Part shown: piece by piece, positions 1-5,851 of the stretch
Numbering within the stretch: the stretch's first letter is position 1
Layout: the number at the start of each line of letters is the position of its first letter
Source of the DNA: Chthoniobacterales bacterium
GTDB lineage: Bacteria; Verrucomicrobiota; Verrucomicrobiia; Chthoniobacterales; UBA10450
Direction of reading: 5' to 3'
NCBI GenBank assembly: GCA_013812515.1
Contig: JACCTI010000054.1
Coordinates: 1 to 5,972, forward strand
Length of the DNA: 5,972 bases
Program-made: the position numbers and the translations under genes
Notes under the pieces: model-generated
The model's input: the letters and a program-made list of their open reading frames with translations, nothing else
What the model was told of the DNA's origin: nothing
Databases searched by the model: none

Positions 1-2
1 AC

Positions 3-1085
3 AACTTCATGGGCCGGGCACATTCCAACGCCTGGCGGCAAGCGCCGCGCTTTTTCGATCTCCCCGTTGATCTTCGGCTGAAGACGATCTGCGGGCGCAA
101 TCGTACGGGCGTGCAGCAGGCGGCTGCGCGCCTTGGCTGGGAGGGTGCGGCGACTGATTGGCGCGATGTTGTGGCCGATCCGGCGATCGACATCACCACG
201 CCTAACGACAGCCACCGTGAGATCGCGGTTGCTGCCGCCGACGCCGGCAAAGCGATTCTGTGCGAGAAACCACTCGGGTTGAACGTCGCAGATTGTGAGG
301 AAATGCTGGCTGCGGCGGAGAAAGCGCGCGTCGTGCACATGGTCTGCCATAATTACCGGCGCATCCCAGCGATCGCGCTCGCGAAGGAGATGATTGAGCG
401 TGGAGAGCTGGGCGATCGCATCTATCACTTCCGTGCCCGCTACGCGCAGGATTGGATCACCGACGCGGAGTTTCCGCTCGTCTGGCGGTTGCAAGGGGAG
501 ATCGCTGGCTCCGGCGCGCATGGCGACATCAACGCGCACCTGGTTGATCTTGGCCGGTATCTCGTGGGCGAGTTTACGGAGGTCAGCGCGTTGCTGGAAA
601 CGTTCGTCACCGAGCGGCCGCTCAAGTCCGGTGCGCGCGAGAAGGAGAAGGTGACGGTGGACGATGCGGTCTGTGTCATCGGGCGATTCGAGAACGGCGC
701 AATTGCGAATCTGGAGGCGACGCGTTTCGCGCACGGCCGCAAGAACAGCATCACGCTCGAGATCAACGGCAGCGCTGGCTCGCTCGCTTTCGACTTGGAA
801 GAAATGAACCGCCTGCGCTTCTACAATGCGCGCGATCCCGAAGGACGTCGCGGGTTTCGCGACATTCTGGTCACGGAGCCGGTGCATCCATTCATCGGGA
901 ATTGGTGGCCGCCGGGACATGTGCTCGGTTACGAGCACACGTTTGTGCACACGATCGCGGATTTCGTGAAAGCGGTGGCGGCGGCGCAGAGCGTGCAGCC
1001 GACGTTTGCCGATGGCGTCGCGAATCAACGAGTGCTGGATGCCGTTGTGCAAAGCGCCCGGGAGCGGCGCACGGTTTCCGTGTAG
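3..1085 (+). CDS. Gfo/Idh/MocA family oxidoreductase, 5' end outside window
   Basis: Probable cytosolic NAD(P)-dependent sugar or polyol dehydrogenase; the substrate cannot be told from sequence. The first visible ATG (9-11) is internal: in-frame codons before it read Asn-Phe, giving NFMGRAHSNAW, which is the glycine-rich dinucleotide-binding turn normally found about 10-15 residues into these proteins. The true start is therefore upstream of the window. Numbering from that Met, the family signature CEKPLGLN lies at 85-92 with catalytic Lys87. The second signature GDINAHLVDL lies at 172-181, with Asp173 and His177 in the positions used by inositol and glucose-fructose dehydrogenases. The C-terminal part (about 120-350) is the alpha/beta substrate and oligomerisation domain. 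The end near WWPPGHVLGYEHTF resembles sugar-dehydrogenase members often found in sugar-catabolic clusters. The next gene starts 11 nt after the stop, so co-transcription is likely. Family call firm; substrate unknown. Confidence 0.93.
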   Translation, partial: NFMGRAHSNAWRQAPRFFDLPVDLRLKTICGRNRTGVQQAAARLGWEGAATDWRDVVADPAIDITTPNDSHREIAVAAADAGKAILCEKPLGLNVADCEEMLAAAEKARVVHMVCHNYRRIPAIALAKEMIERGELGDRIYHFRARYAQDWITDAEFPLVWRLQGEIAGSGAHGDINAHLVDLGRYLVGEFTEVSALLETFVTERPLKSGAREKEKVTVDDAVCVIGRFENGAIANLEATRFAHGRKNSITLEINGSAGSLAFDLEEMNRLRFYNARDPEGRRGFRDILVTEPVHPFIGNWWPPGHVLGYEHTFVHTIADFVKAVAAAQSVQPTFADGVANQRVLDAVVQSARERRTVSV

Positions 1086-1096
1086 TCGTTAGGCAG

Positions 1097-1813
1097 ATGA
1101 ATACCTGGAAGGCGCTGCTCCTGATCTACTGCGCGATCGATGTCCGCTATCCGCTCACGCGCTGGCGCAGGAAACGGTTCGCGCATTGCCTCACCGAGCA
1201 GGATGTTGAGGAAGCGGAGAATTCGTTCCGCCATTTTCCACCACTCGTGCGCGAGTTAACCGAGGGACGCGCGTCGGTAGATTACGCGACCGTCCATGTG
1301 CCGCAGGCGTTGCGCACCGTGAGTCCAATTTCATTCGGCGGTTTCTGGCCGAGCCCAACGGATGTCAGCGCGGAACTGAGCGAGTGTGCGCCACCAGGGG
1401 CATTCGATTCCGTCTTCATTCTCTGGCCGCAAAATGACGCCGCCGCTGGGCGCTTCATTCCGTCCGCTGGATGGGGCTTTGGCATGGGCGCGACGGCAGC
1501 GGCGAATGGCGCGACCTACGCCGCGGTCGCAAATGCGTCGCTCTCCGCGTGGCGGCGGCCGCGAATCGGTGAGGTTTGGCTGCACGAATGGCTGCATGGC
1601 GTCTGTCATCACTTCGCGCAACGTGGTCACGCGCTGCCCGAGGGCGACGCCGATGGAGGTGGCCCGCACGGCTACGTGCAGTCGCCGACCACCGGCTGGA
1701 CGGACTATTACCGCGACCTTATGAACGGGAAAGTCGAGGAACGTGGAAGCTTCACAGGAATCCAAAGCGATGCCTGGCGGGAGAGCCTCGAGCCGCGGAC
1801 GCTGCCCGCCTAA
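1097..1813 (+). CDS. Unrecognised protein with HExxH zinc-protease-like motif
   Basis: I do not recognise this 238-residue protein as a named family. Its clearest feature is HEWLHGVCHH at 163-172, an HExxH motif of the type that binds zinc and supplies the catalytic Glu in zincin metalloproteases. His171, His172, His178, Glu182, Asp184 and His191 are all possible further ligands. It is not a clean metzincin motif, because Gly and the third His are not at the expected spacing. Upstream are aromatic and glycine-rich stretches (FGGFWPSP 80-87, FILWPQ 107-112, AGWGFGMGA 124-132); downstream is GWTDYYRDLM (200-209), so it looks like one compact domain. The N-terminus (WKALLLIYCAIDVRY) is mildly hydrophobic but contains Asp and Arg and is not a convincing signal peptide or anchor. 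ATG 1097 follows the previous stop by 11 nt with only a weak AGG nearby. The open frame continues upstream to 902, but that part overlaps the oxidoreductase. Peptidase activity is inference. Confidence 0.82.
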   Translation: MNTWKALLLIYCAIDVRYPLTRWRRKRFAHCLTEQDVEEAENSFRHFPPLVRELTEGRASVDYATVHVPQALRTVSPISFGGFWPSPTDVSAELSECAPPGAFDSVFILWPQNDAAAGRFIPSAGWGFGMGATAAANGATYAAVANASLSAWRRPRIGEVWLHEWLHGVCHHFAQRGHALPEGDADGGGPHGYVQSPTTGWTDYYRDLMNGKVEERGSFTGIQSDAWRESLEPRTLPA

Positions 1814-1833
1814 CGATTCGATGTAGGCGCTGA

Positions 1834-1866
1834 TTGACAGATTCACGATCCGCATCCGAGGATGCG
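1834..1866 (+). promoter_or_regulatory. Possible fabG promoter and RBS-covering hairpin
   Basis: A perfect -35 hexamer TTGACA lies at 1834-1839. The best -10 at usual spacing is poor (GAGGAT 1858-1863, 18-nt spacer, 3 of 6 matches), so promoter activity is doubtful. Overlapping this is a perfect inverted repeat: CGCATC (1851-1856), loop CGAG, GATGCG (1861-1866). The only Shine-Dalgarno-like sequence before fabG, GAGGA (1858-1862), sits in the loop and right arm, 10 nt before ATG 1873. Folding would partly hide the ribosome-binding site. Confidence 0.35.
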
Positions 1867-1872
1867 CATCTC

Positions 1873-2616
1873 ATGAGACTCGAAAATCAGGTCGCGATTG
1901 TCACGGGAGCCGGTCGCGGGATCGGGCATGCGATCGCCGTTCGTCTCGCGAGCGAAGGCGCGCGCGTGGCGTCGGTCAGTCGCACGGAAGCGAATGCCCG
2001 GAGAACGGCGGATGAAATCAATGCCATGCGCGCGGACGCGGCGACAGCGTACGCGGTCGACGTTTCAGACCATCCTTCCGTGCAGCTGATCGGGGGGCGC
2101 ATCCTGGAGGAATTCGGCCGCATCGACATTCTGGTCAACAACGCGGGCGTGACGCGCGATGGCCTCAGTATGCGGATGTCGGTCGACGACTGGGACACTG
2201 TGCTAAACACGAATCTGAAAGGCGCGTTCAACTTCGTACAGGCTGTTCAGCGGGCAATGATCCGGCAACGGAGCGGACGGATCATCAATATCAGCTCCAC
2301 CGTTGGACTGATTGGAAATGCGGGGCAGACAAATTACGCTGCGAGCAAGGCGGGGCTGATCGGGTTCACGAAATCCCTCGCCCGCGAAGTCGCCAGTCGC
2401 GGCATCACGGTGAATGCCGTCGCGCCGGGCTTGATCGAGACTGACATGACGGCGGTGCTTTCGGAAGAGATTCGGAAGAACATCCTGAGCAAAATCCCGC
2501 TGGGAGCGTTCGGGCAGCCGGAGGACATAGCCGGCGCCGTCGCATTTCTGACTTGCCCCGAAGCGAAATATATCACGGGTCAGGTGCTAGCGGTGGACGG
2601 CGGCATGGTGATGTAG
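1873..2616 (+). CDS. fabG: 3-oxoacyl-[acyl-carrier-protein] reductase (FabG-type SDR)
   Basis: Reduces 3-oxoacyl-ACP to 3-hydroxyacyl-ACP with NADPH in fatty-acid elongation, in the cytosol, normally as a homotetramer. The 247-residue length is standard for FabG. The Rossmann motif TGAGRGIG is at 11-18, and Ser36-Arg37 after beta-2 fits an NADP(H) preference. NNAG is at 89-92. The catalytic tetrad is Asn114, Ser142, Tyr155 and Lys159 (YAASK), with spacing identical to E. coli FabG. The PG motif with ETDM (185-192) and a C-terminal ITGQVLAVDGGMVM complete the family pattern. ATG 1873 is chosen because MRLENQVAIVTG is the usual FabG N-terminus and GAGGA precedes it; a TTG at 1834 would add 13 unlikely residues. 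The gene is not beside other fab genes here (fabD, acpP and fabF are absent), so another SDR substrate is possible, though similarity to true FabG is high throughout. Confidence 0.93.
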   Translation: MRLENQVAIVTGAGRGIGHAIAVRLASEGARVASVSRTEANARRTADEINAMRADAATAYAVDVSDHPSVQLIGGRILEEFGRIDILVNNAGVTRDGLSMRMSVDDWDTVLNTNLKGAFNFVQAVQRAMIRQRSGRIINISSTVGLIGNAGQTNYAASKAGLIGFTKSLAREVASRGITVNAVAPGLIETDMTAVLSEEIRKNILSKIPLGAFGQPEDIAGAVAFLTCPEAKYITGQVLAVDGGMVM

Positions 2617-2621
2617 CTGCC

Positions 2622-2699
2622 CTGTAGCGGCGGTCTATGACCGCCGGACGGACGTGCGTTCGTGCATGGTGCTTCGGCGTTCAGAGAGCGCCGCTACGG
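2622..2699. repeat. REPIN-like inverted-repeat element (GTAG-footed hairpins)
   Basis: This 78-nt element fills most of the gap between fabG and msrA. Its ends are inverted: CTGTAGCGGCG (2622-2632) against CGCCGCTACGG (2689-2699), with GTAGCGGCG exact. Each end is also a hairpin of its own. On the left, GTAG (2624-2627) is followed directly by CGGCGGTC, loop TAT, GACCGCCG (2628-2646, 8 perfect pairs). On the right, read on the - strand, GTAG is followed by an 8-pair stem with one G-T wobble and a 3-nt loop (2675-2693). A GTAG tetranucleotide at the foot of a short hairpin, present as an inverted pair, is the architecture of REP doublets (REPINs/BIMEs) mobilised by RAYT transposases. The structure is seen in the sequence; the class is inferred. 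Confidence 0.75.
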
Positions 2700-2743
2700 A
2701 GCGGGCTCCTTGCACCGGGCGGCATCTCGTCTGACTGTGCCGC

Positions 2744-3220
2744 ATGACAACGGAAAAGGCGATGTTCGGCGCAGGTTGCTTCTGGGGCGTGGAGACGACA
2801 TTTCGCAATATTAACGGGGTCCGCAATGCCGCTGTCGGCTATGCCGGTGGCAAGACGGAGAATCCGACCTACGAAGATGTTTGCAATGCCGACACCGGCC
2901 ACGCCGAAGTCGTCGAAGTGGAGTTCGACCCGTCCGTAGTCAGCTACAATCAATTGCTTCAGGTTTTTTGGGCGAACCACGATCCGACCACGCTCAACCG
3001 CCAGGGGCCCGACGTCGGAACACAATATCGCTCCGCGATCTTCCCCTACACCCCGGAGCAGAGCGCCGCGGCGGAACGATCGAAAGCGGAGATGAACCAG
3101 AGCGGGAAATTCAGACGCCCGATCGTGACGCAAATCGAGCCGGCGCCAAAGTTCTATCGCGCGGAAGATTACCATCAGCGCTACCTCGAGAAACGCGGTC
3201 TCGCGCACTGCGCGATCTGA
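2744..3220 (+). CDS. msrA: Peptide-methionine (S)-S-oxide reductase MsrA
   Basis: Reduces methionine S-sulfoxide in proteins and free Met back to methionine, using thioredoxin as reductant; a cytosolic oxidative-damage repair enzyme. The 158-residue protein is a single MsrA domain without an MsrB fusion. The catalytic motif GAGCFWG is at 9-15 with nucleophile Cys12. Substrate-pocket residues expected in the family are Tyr43 and Glu55 (in TGHAEVVEV), Asp90 and Tyr95 (GTQYRS). A C-terminal Cys156 (RGLAHCAI) is the probable resolving cysteine; Cys47 is the only other one. ATG 2744 is the first start after an in-frame stop at 2732, which leaves only CTG 2735 as an alternative. No clear Shine-Dalgarno sequence is visible. 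The gene starts 44 nt after the REPIN-like element, and the lactonase gene follows after 22 nt, so msrA-pgl is probably one transcript. Confidence 0.96.
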   Translation: MTTEKAMFGAGCFWGVETTFRNINGVRNAAVGYAGGKTENPTYEDVCNADTGHAEVVEVEFDPSVVSYNQLLQVFWANHDPTTLNRQGPDVGTQYRSAIFPYTPEQSAAAERSKAEMNQSGKFRRPIVTQIEPAPKFYRAEDYHQRYLEKRGLAHCAI

Positions 3221-3242
3221 TTTCGCGCGGCTGAATCAACGG

Positions 3243-3935
3243 ATGGAGCCGCACGTCATCCGCTCGACTGACTTCGTCGGGGATGCGACCGAGTTCATTC
3301 TAAAGCGCGCGCGCGCGGCCCTTGGCGAGCGGGACGAATTTCGAATCGCTCTCTCCGGCGGAAACACGCCAAAGCCGGTTTACGAAGAACTGGCGCGCGG
3401 CGGCTCGGACCTGCCGTGGGAGCGTGTTTCCATTACCTTTGGCGACGAACGCTGCGTGCCGCCGGAGAACGAACAAAGCAACTACCGCATGGCGCGAGAA
3501 TCGCTTTTTCTGCCCGCATCGGTGCCGGAACGATCGATCGCGCGGATGCGGGGCGAAATCGAGCCGCAGCTCGCAGCGCAGGAGTATCAGGATCAACTCG
3601 ACACGTTAGCCGCACAAAAAGGCGAGATGATTTACCGGCATGATTTGATTCTGCTTGGACTGGGAGAAGACGGGCACACTGCCTCGCTCTTTCCTGGCAC
3701 CGCCGCACTGGAGGAGAAAGCGCGTCGCGTGGCGGCGAACTTTGTCCCGAAGCTGAAGACCTGGCGGCTTACCTTTACCTATCCGCTGCTCGCTGAAGCA
3801 CGCGCGATCTGCTTCCTTGTGGACGGCACCAAGCACCGCGATCTGGTCAACAAGGTGCTGAGCGGCGAGAAAGAATTGCCCGCGGCGAACGTGACCACGA
3901 GCAGGGGTGAAATCACGTGGATCATTGGTTCATGA
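3243..3935 (+). CDS. pgl: 6-phosphogluconolactonase
   Basis: Hydrolyses 6-phosphoglucono-delta-lactone to 6-phosphogluconate, the second step of the oxidative pentose-phosphate pathway, in the cytosol. The 230 residues match the Pgl/DevB branch of the glucosamine-6-phosphate isomerase fold. Visible motifs are SGGNTP (38-43, phosphate loop), ITFGDERCVP (64-73), SNYRM (79-83) and GLGEDGHTASLFPG (139-152), which holds the conserved Asp143 and His145. The sequence around 170-180 supplies the basic residues usual before the last strands. The protein ends WIIGS, somewhat earlier than many homologues, whose WxxD motif is followed by a helix. ATG 3243 lies 22 nt after the msrA stop with no strong ribosome-binding site, which suggests translation linked to msrA. 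The usual partner zwf is not in the window. The short alternating GC run near the 5' end lies inside the normal reading frame. Confidence 0.94.
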   Translation: MEPHVIRSTDFVGDATEFILKRARAALGERDEFRIALSGGNTPKPVYEELARGGSDLPWERVSITFGDERCVPPENEQSNYRMARESLFLPASVPERSIARMRGEIEPQLAAQEYQDQLDTLAAQKGEMIYRHDLILLGLGEDGHTASLFPGTAALEEKARRVAANFVPKLKTWRLTFTYPLLAEARAICFLVDGTKHRDLVNKVLSGEKELPAANVTTSRGEITWIIGS

Positions 3936-3951
3936 GACAGAGCGGAGGTGA

Positions 3952-4028
3952 GGAGAGGCTTCTCCCAGCTGCTGCGTTTGAGTCGGTGCCTGGCACAAGC
4001 ACCGCTGCAACAGCTCGTCGCGTTTTTT
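3952..4028 (+). terminator. Stem-loop region before epimerase gene, possible weak terminator
   Basis: The 100-nt gap between pgl and the epimerase gene holds two structures. The first is a small hairpin, GGAGA (3952-3956), loop GGCT, TCTCC (3961-3965). The second is a longer two-part stem: AGCTGCTGC (3967-3975) pairs with GCAACAGCT (4007-4015) with one mismatch, enclosing CGGTGC (3984-3989) and GCACCG (3999-4004). Six T residues follow at 4023-4028, but 7 nt separate them from the stem. It could attenuate read-through from pgl or be a 5' leader structure; an efficient Rho-independent terminator is not clearly supported. Confidence 0.3.
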
Positions 4029-4035
4029 CTCCGCC

Positions 4036-5109
4036 ATGAAACCGAAGACCATCCTCGTGACCGGCTCTGCCGGCCTTATCGGCTCCGAAACCGTCAAGCA
4101 CTTCGCGAAAGAGGGCCACCGAATCGTCGGGCTCGACAACGATATGCGCAGCCGCTTCTTCGGGCCCGAAGCTTCGACCCGAACGACACGCGACCACCTG
4201 GTCGAGACGATCGCGGGCTATGAACATCACGATATCGACATCCGCGATGCGGCTGCGGTGCGTGAGGTCTTCCAGAAGCACGCGAATGTCCTCGCGGCCG
4301 TGGTGCATACGGCGGCGCAACCTTCCCATGATTGGGCGGCGCGCGATCCGCAGACGGACTTCACGGTGAACGCGAACGGCACCCTGAATCTGCTCGAAGC
4401 CGCGCGCGAGTTCTGCCCGGAGGCGCCCTTCGTCTTTACCTCCACGAACAAGGTTTACGGCGACACGCCCAACCGGCTGCCGCTGCGGGAGCTGGAGCTG
4501 CGGTGGGAAATCGAGCCCGGCCACGAATACGAGCCCGGGATTTCAGAAACAATGAGCATCGACCACACGAAGCACTCGCTTTTTGGCGCGTCGAAAGTCG
4601 CGGCCGACGTGCTCGTGCAGGAATACGGACGCTACTTTGGTCTGCCGACGGTTTGTTTTCGCGGCGGCTGTCTTACTGGCCCGGCGCACGCGGGGACGGA
4701 GCTGCACGGCTTTCTTTCCTACCTGATGAAATGCACCGTCAGTGGGCGCCCGTATCGCGTCTTCGGTTACAATGGCAAACAAGTGCGCGATAACATCCAC
4801 AGCTTCGACCTCGTGGAAGCGTTCGCCGCGTTCATCGCCGCCCCGCGTATCGGTGAGGTTTACAATCTTGGGGGCAGCCGCCACAGCAACTGTTCCATGC
4901 GCGAGGCAATCGAGCTCTGCGAAGAGATCAGCGGCCATCGGCTGGCTTGGAGCTACGAAGAGGACAGCCGCATCGGCGATCACATCTGGTGGATCAGCGA
5001 TGTGCGGAAGTTTCAGGAGCACTACCCTGGCTGGAGCTTCCGCTATGGGCTGCGCGAGATCCTCGAGGAAATCCACGAAGCCGTGGTCGCGACGGAAGTC
5101 GCAGCCTAA
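4036..5109 (+). CDS. NAD-dependent epimerase/dehydratase, CDP-paratose 2-epimerase-like
   Basis: Extended-SDR nucleotide-sugar enzyme, probably an epimerase acting on an NDP-hexose for cell-surface or other glycan synthesis. The NAD-binding motif GSAGLIG is at 10-16. The segment [16 protein letters not shown] (33-48) and STNKVYGD (136-143) are typical of the CDP-tyvelose/paratose 2-epimerase group. The rest follows a well-conserved layout: FRGGCLTGP (208-216), [17 protein letters not shown] (244-260), [15 protein letters not shown] (274-288) and [15 protein letters not shown] (312-326). At the SDR YxxxK position the sequence is SLFGASK (181-187), so Phe183 stands where Tyr is usual; Lys187 is kept. 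From memory, Phe also occurs in close homologues, so it is more likely a subfamily trait than decay. Length of 357 residues is normal. ATG 4036 gives the expected [10 protein letters not shown] start, but no good ribosome-binding site is seen. The exact substrate is not established. Confidence 0.9.
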   Translation: MKPKTILVTGSAGLIGSETVKHFAKEGHRIVGLDNDMRSRFFGPEASTRTTRDHLVETIAGYEHHDIDIRDAAAVREVFQKHANVLAAVVHTAAQPSHDWAARDPQTDFTVNANGTLNLLEAAREFCPEAPFVFTSTNKVYGDTPNRLPLRELELRWEIEPGHEYEPGISETMSIDHTKHSLFGASKVAADVLVQEYGRYFGLPTVCFRGGCLTGPAHAGTELHGFLSYLMKCTVSGRPYRVFGYNGKQVRDNIHSFDLVEAFAAFIAAPRIGEVYNLGGSRHSNCSMREAIELCEEISGHRLAWSYEEDSRIGDHIWWISDVRKFQEHYPGWSFRYGLREILEEIHEAVVATEVAA

Positions 5110-5128
5110 CGAGCGGCGCCGGAAATCC

Positions 5129-5178
5129 TGTCATCCTGAAGCTGGCGCAGCGCGCCGAAGGGACCTCACCATTCAGGA
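5129..5178. repeat. TGTCATCCTGA-type dispersed repeat with nested inverted repeats
   Basis: Twenty nt after the epimerase stop begins TGTCATCCTGAAGC, continuing through CCGAAGGGACCTCACC. This resembles a dispersed intergenic repeat (TGTCATCCTGAGCG...GAAGGA.CTCAC) that I recall from many Verrucomicrobiota and Acidobacteriota genomes. Inside it is a perfect hairpin, GGCGC (5144-5148), loop AGC, GCGCC (5152-5156). This is enclosed by a 7-nt inverted repeat, TCCTGAA (5134-5140) and TTCAGGA (5172-5178). No T-run follows, so it is not an obvious intrinsic terminator, though it could stabilise the 3' end of the epimerase mRNA. The structure is observed; repeat membership is from memory. Confidence 0.55.
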
Positions 5179-5206
5179 GCTTATTCCGCAGGCACTAAGC
5201 GCTCGC

Positions 5207-5242
5207 ATCGTCATGGGAAGCAAATGTCTCCCTGCTTACGAT
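5207..5242. other. Bulged inverted repeat in convergent intergenic region
   Basis: ATCGT (5207-5211) and AAGCA (5218-5222) pair with the adjacent TGCTT and ACGAT (5233-5242). This makes a 10-pair stem with a 6-nt bulge (CATGGG) and a 10-nt loop. It lies between the repeat at 5129-5178 and the stop of the - strand gene and may be part of a larger intergenic element. Function unknown. Confidence 0.3.
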
Positions 5243-5260
5243 CACAGGCTGAGAGAGCGT

Positions 5261-5274
5261 AGGCTCTGAAGCCT
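5261..5274 (-). terminator. Short hairpin after the TM2 gene stop
   Basis: AGGCT (5261-5265), loop CTGA, AGCCT (5270-5274) lies 2 nt beyond the stop codon of the - strand gene. Its position suits a transcript 3' end, but the stem is only 5 bp and no T-tract follows on the - strand, so this is a weak terminator candidate. Confidence 0.25.
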
Positions 5275-5276
5275 CT

Positions 5277-5678
5277 TTAGTATTCCTCGCCGCCGTCGTT
5301 TGCGCCGACGGGGACGCGGTCCGGAATCGCATAGACGTGGAACATGACCGCGAACCAGTAGATCGGAATCAAGCCGAGCCCGAAACCCGCGGTCGCGGTA
5401 GCAGCGAGCGCCCCCAGTAAGATCGCGAAGCCAGCACCGATGACGAAGCACAGTCCGAGCACTCGATAGCCCTTGTAAACGTGGCCGAGTCCCGGAACCA
5501 CACTTAGGAGCGCAGCGACCGCATCGCTCGCCTGACCTTCCGCAGTCTCGAGTTTGCCTTCGCGCATCCAGCCGCAGTTTTCACAGCGCGGTGCGTTGAG
5601 AGGCAGCGAATGGCTGCAGCGAGGACAGGGGATTGTGCCAATGGCGGCTGCGTCAGAAGGAGCGTCTGTGTATTCCAA
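5277..5678 (-). CDS. Zinc-ribbon and TM2-like small membrane protein
   Basis: Small predicted inner-membrane protein of unknown function. With the TTG start at 5678 it has 133 residues. A rubredoxin-like zinc ribbon comes first: CPRC (18-21) and CENCG (32-36), giving four Cys ligands. A charged linker (38-52) leads into a TM2-like hairpin: LLSVVPGLGHVYKGY (57-71) carries the G-x-x-Y-x-G type signature, followed by hydrophobic segments at about 73-97 and 100-117. The tail is acidic (ANDGGEEY). Start choice: AGAGGA lies 7 nt before TTG 5678 and puts the ribbon near the N-terminus. ATG 5744 (155 residues) and GTG 5774 (165 residues) are in frame but lack a good ribosome-binding site and add a polar, uncharacteristic segment. 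The gene converges on the epimerase gene. The domain pairing is common in bacteria and may act in membrane-associated sensing or assembly, but no role can be assigned. Confidence 0.85.
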   Translation of the reverse strand: MEYTDAPSDAAAIGTIPCPRCSHSLPLNAPRCENCGWMREGKLETAEGQASDAVAALLSVVPGLGHVYKGYRVLGLCFVIGAGFAILLGALAATATAGFGLGLIPIYWFAVMFHVYAIPDRVPVGANDGGEEY

Positions 5679-5685
5679 AGTGATT

Positions 5686-5691
5686 TCCTCT
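5686..5691 (-). promoter_or_regulatory. Ribosome-binding site supporting TTG start of TM2 gene
   Basis: On the - strand AGAGGA stands 7 nt before TTG 5678-5676. It is the best Shine-Dalgarno match near any in-frame start of this gene and decides the chosen start. Two TTGACG hexamers further upstream on the same strand could be -35 elements, but they have no convincing -10 partner. Confidence 0.5.
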
Positions 5692-5777
5692 GTCTCTTTG
5701 CCGCGACCCTTGCGACTCGCGTCAACGTTCCAAGACCGATCCATTCCGTCAAGAAAACTCCCCCGGCCCTCCACGAC

Positions 5778-5851
5778 AGTTATAGCCGGGGGCCCCGGCG
5801 GCGCCCCGCATCGTTATCTCTACGCCGGGTTCAGCGCCCGCGGCTACAACT
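5778..5851. repeat. Second REPIN-like inverted-repeat element
   Basis: A 74-nt element upstream of the TM2 gene. Its ends AGTTATAGCCG (5778-5788) and CGGCTACAACT (5841-5851) are inverted with 10 of 11 matches. Nested inside is a perfect 7-nt pair, CCCGGCG (5794-5800) and CGCCGGG (5823-5829). Each end can also fold alone. The left end is ATAG followed by a GC hairpin, CCGGG, loop GGC, CCCGG (5786-5798). The right end, on the - strand, is GTAG followed by a 6-pair stem with one bulged base. The layout matches the element at 2622-2699 but the arm sequence differs. The inverted repeats are plain; calling them a REP doublet is inference. Too far from the TM2 stop to be its terminator. Confidence 0.65.

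Noticed and set aside
902..1096. Upstream extension of the HExxH protein frame to 902
   Set aside because: It would overlap about 180 nt of the oxidoreductase coding region and the translated segment is compositionally like a shadow frame; ATG 1097 fits the intergenic gap.
1565..1577. Exact 13-nt match ATCGGTGAGGTTT shared with the epimerase gene near 4848-4861
   Set aside because: Both copies encode Ile-Gly-Glu-Val in unrelated proteins with no flanking similarity; chance and codon preference explain it.
1834..1872. TTG 1834 as the fabG start
   Set aside because: It has no ribosome-binding site and adds 13 residues absent from the usual FabG N-terminus; the TTG is part of TTGACA.
3305..3315. 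Alternating GC run inside pgl (possible Z-DNA tract)
   Set aside because: It is only 11 nt, encodes Arg-Ala residues in frame and is expected in GC-rich coding DNA.
3944..4223. Strong purine-rich GGAGGTGAGGAG after pgl with an open frame from GTG 3948
   Set aside because: The GTG overlaps the ribosome-binding-like sequence itself, the product is low-complexity and Arg-rich, and the frame runs into the well-supported epimerase gene.
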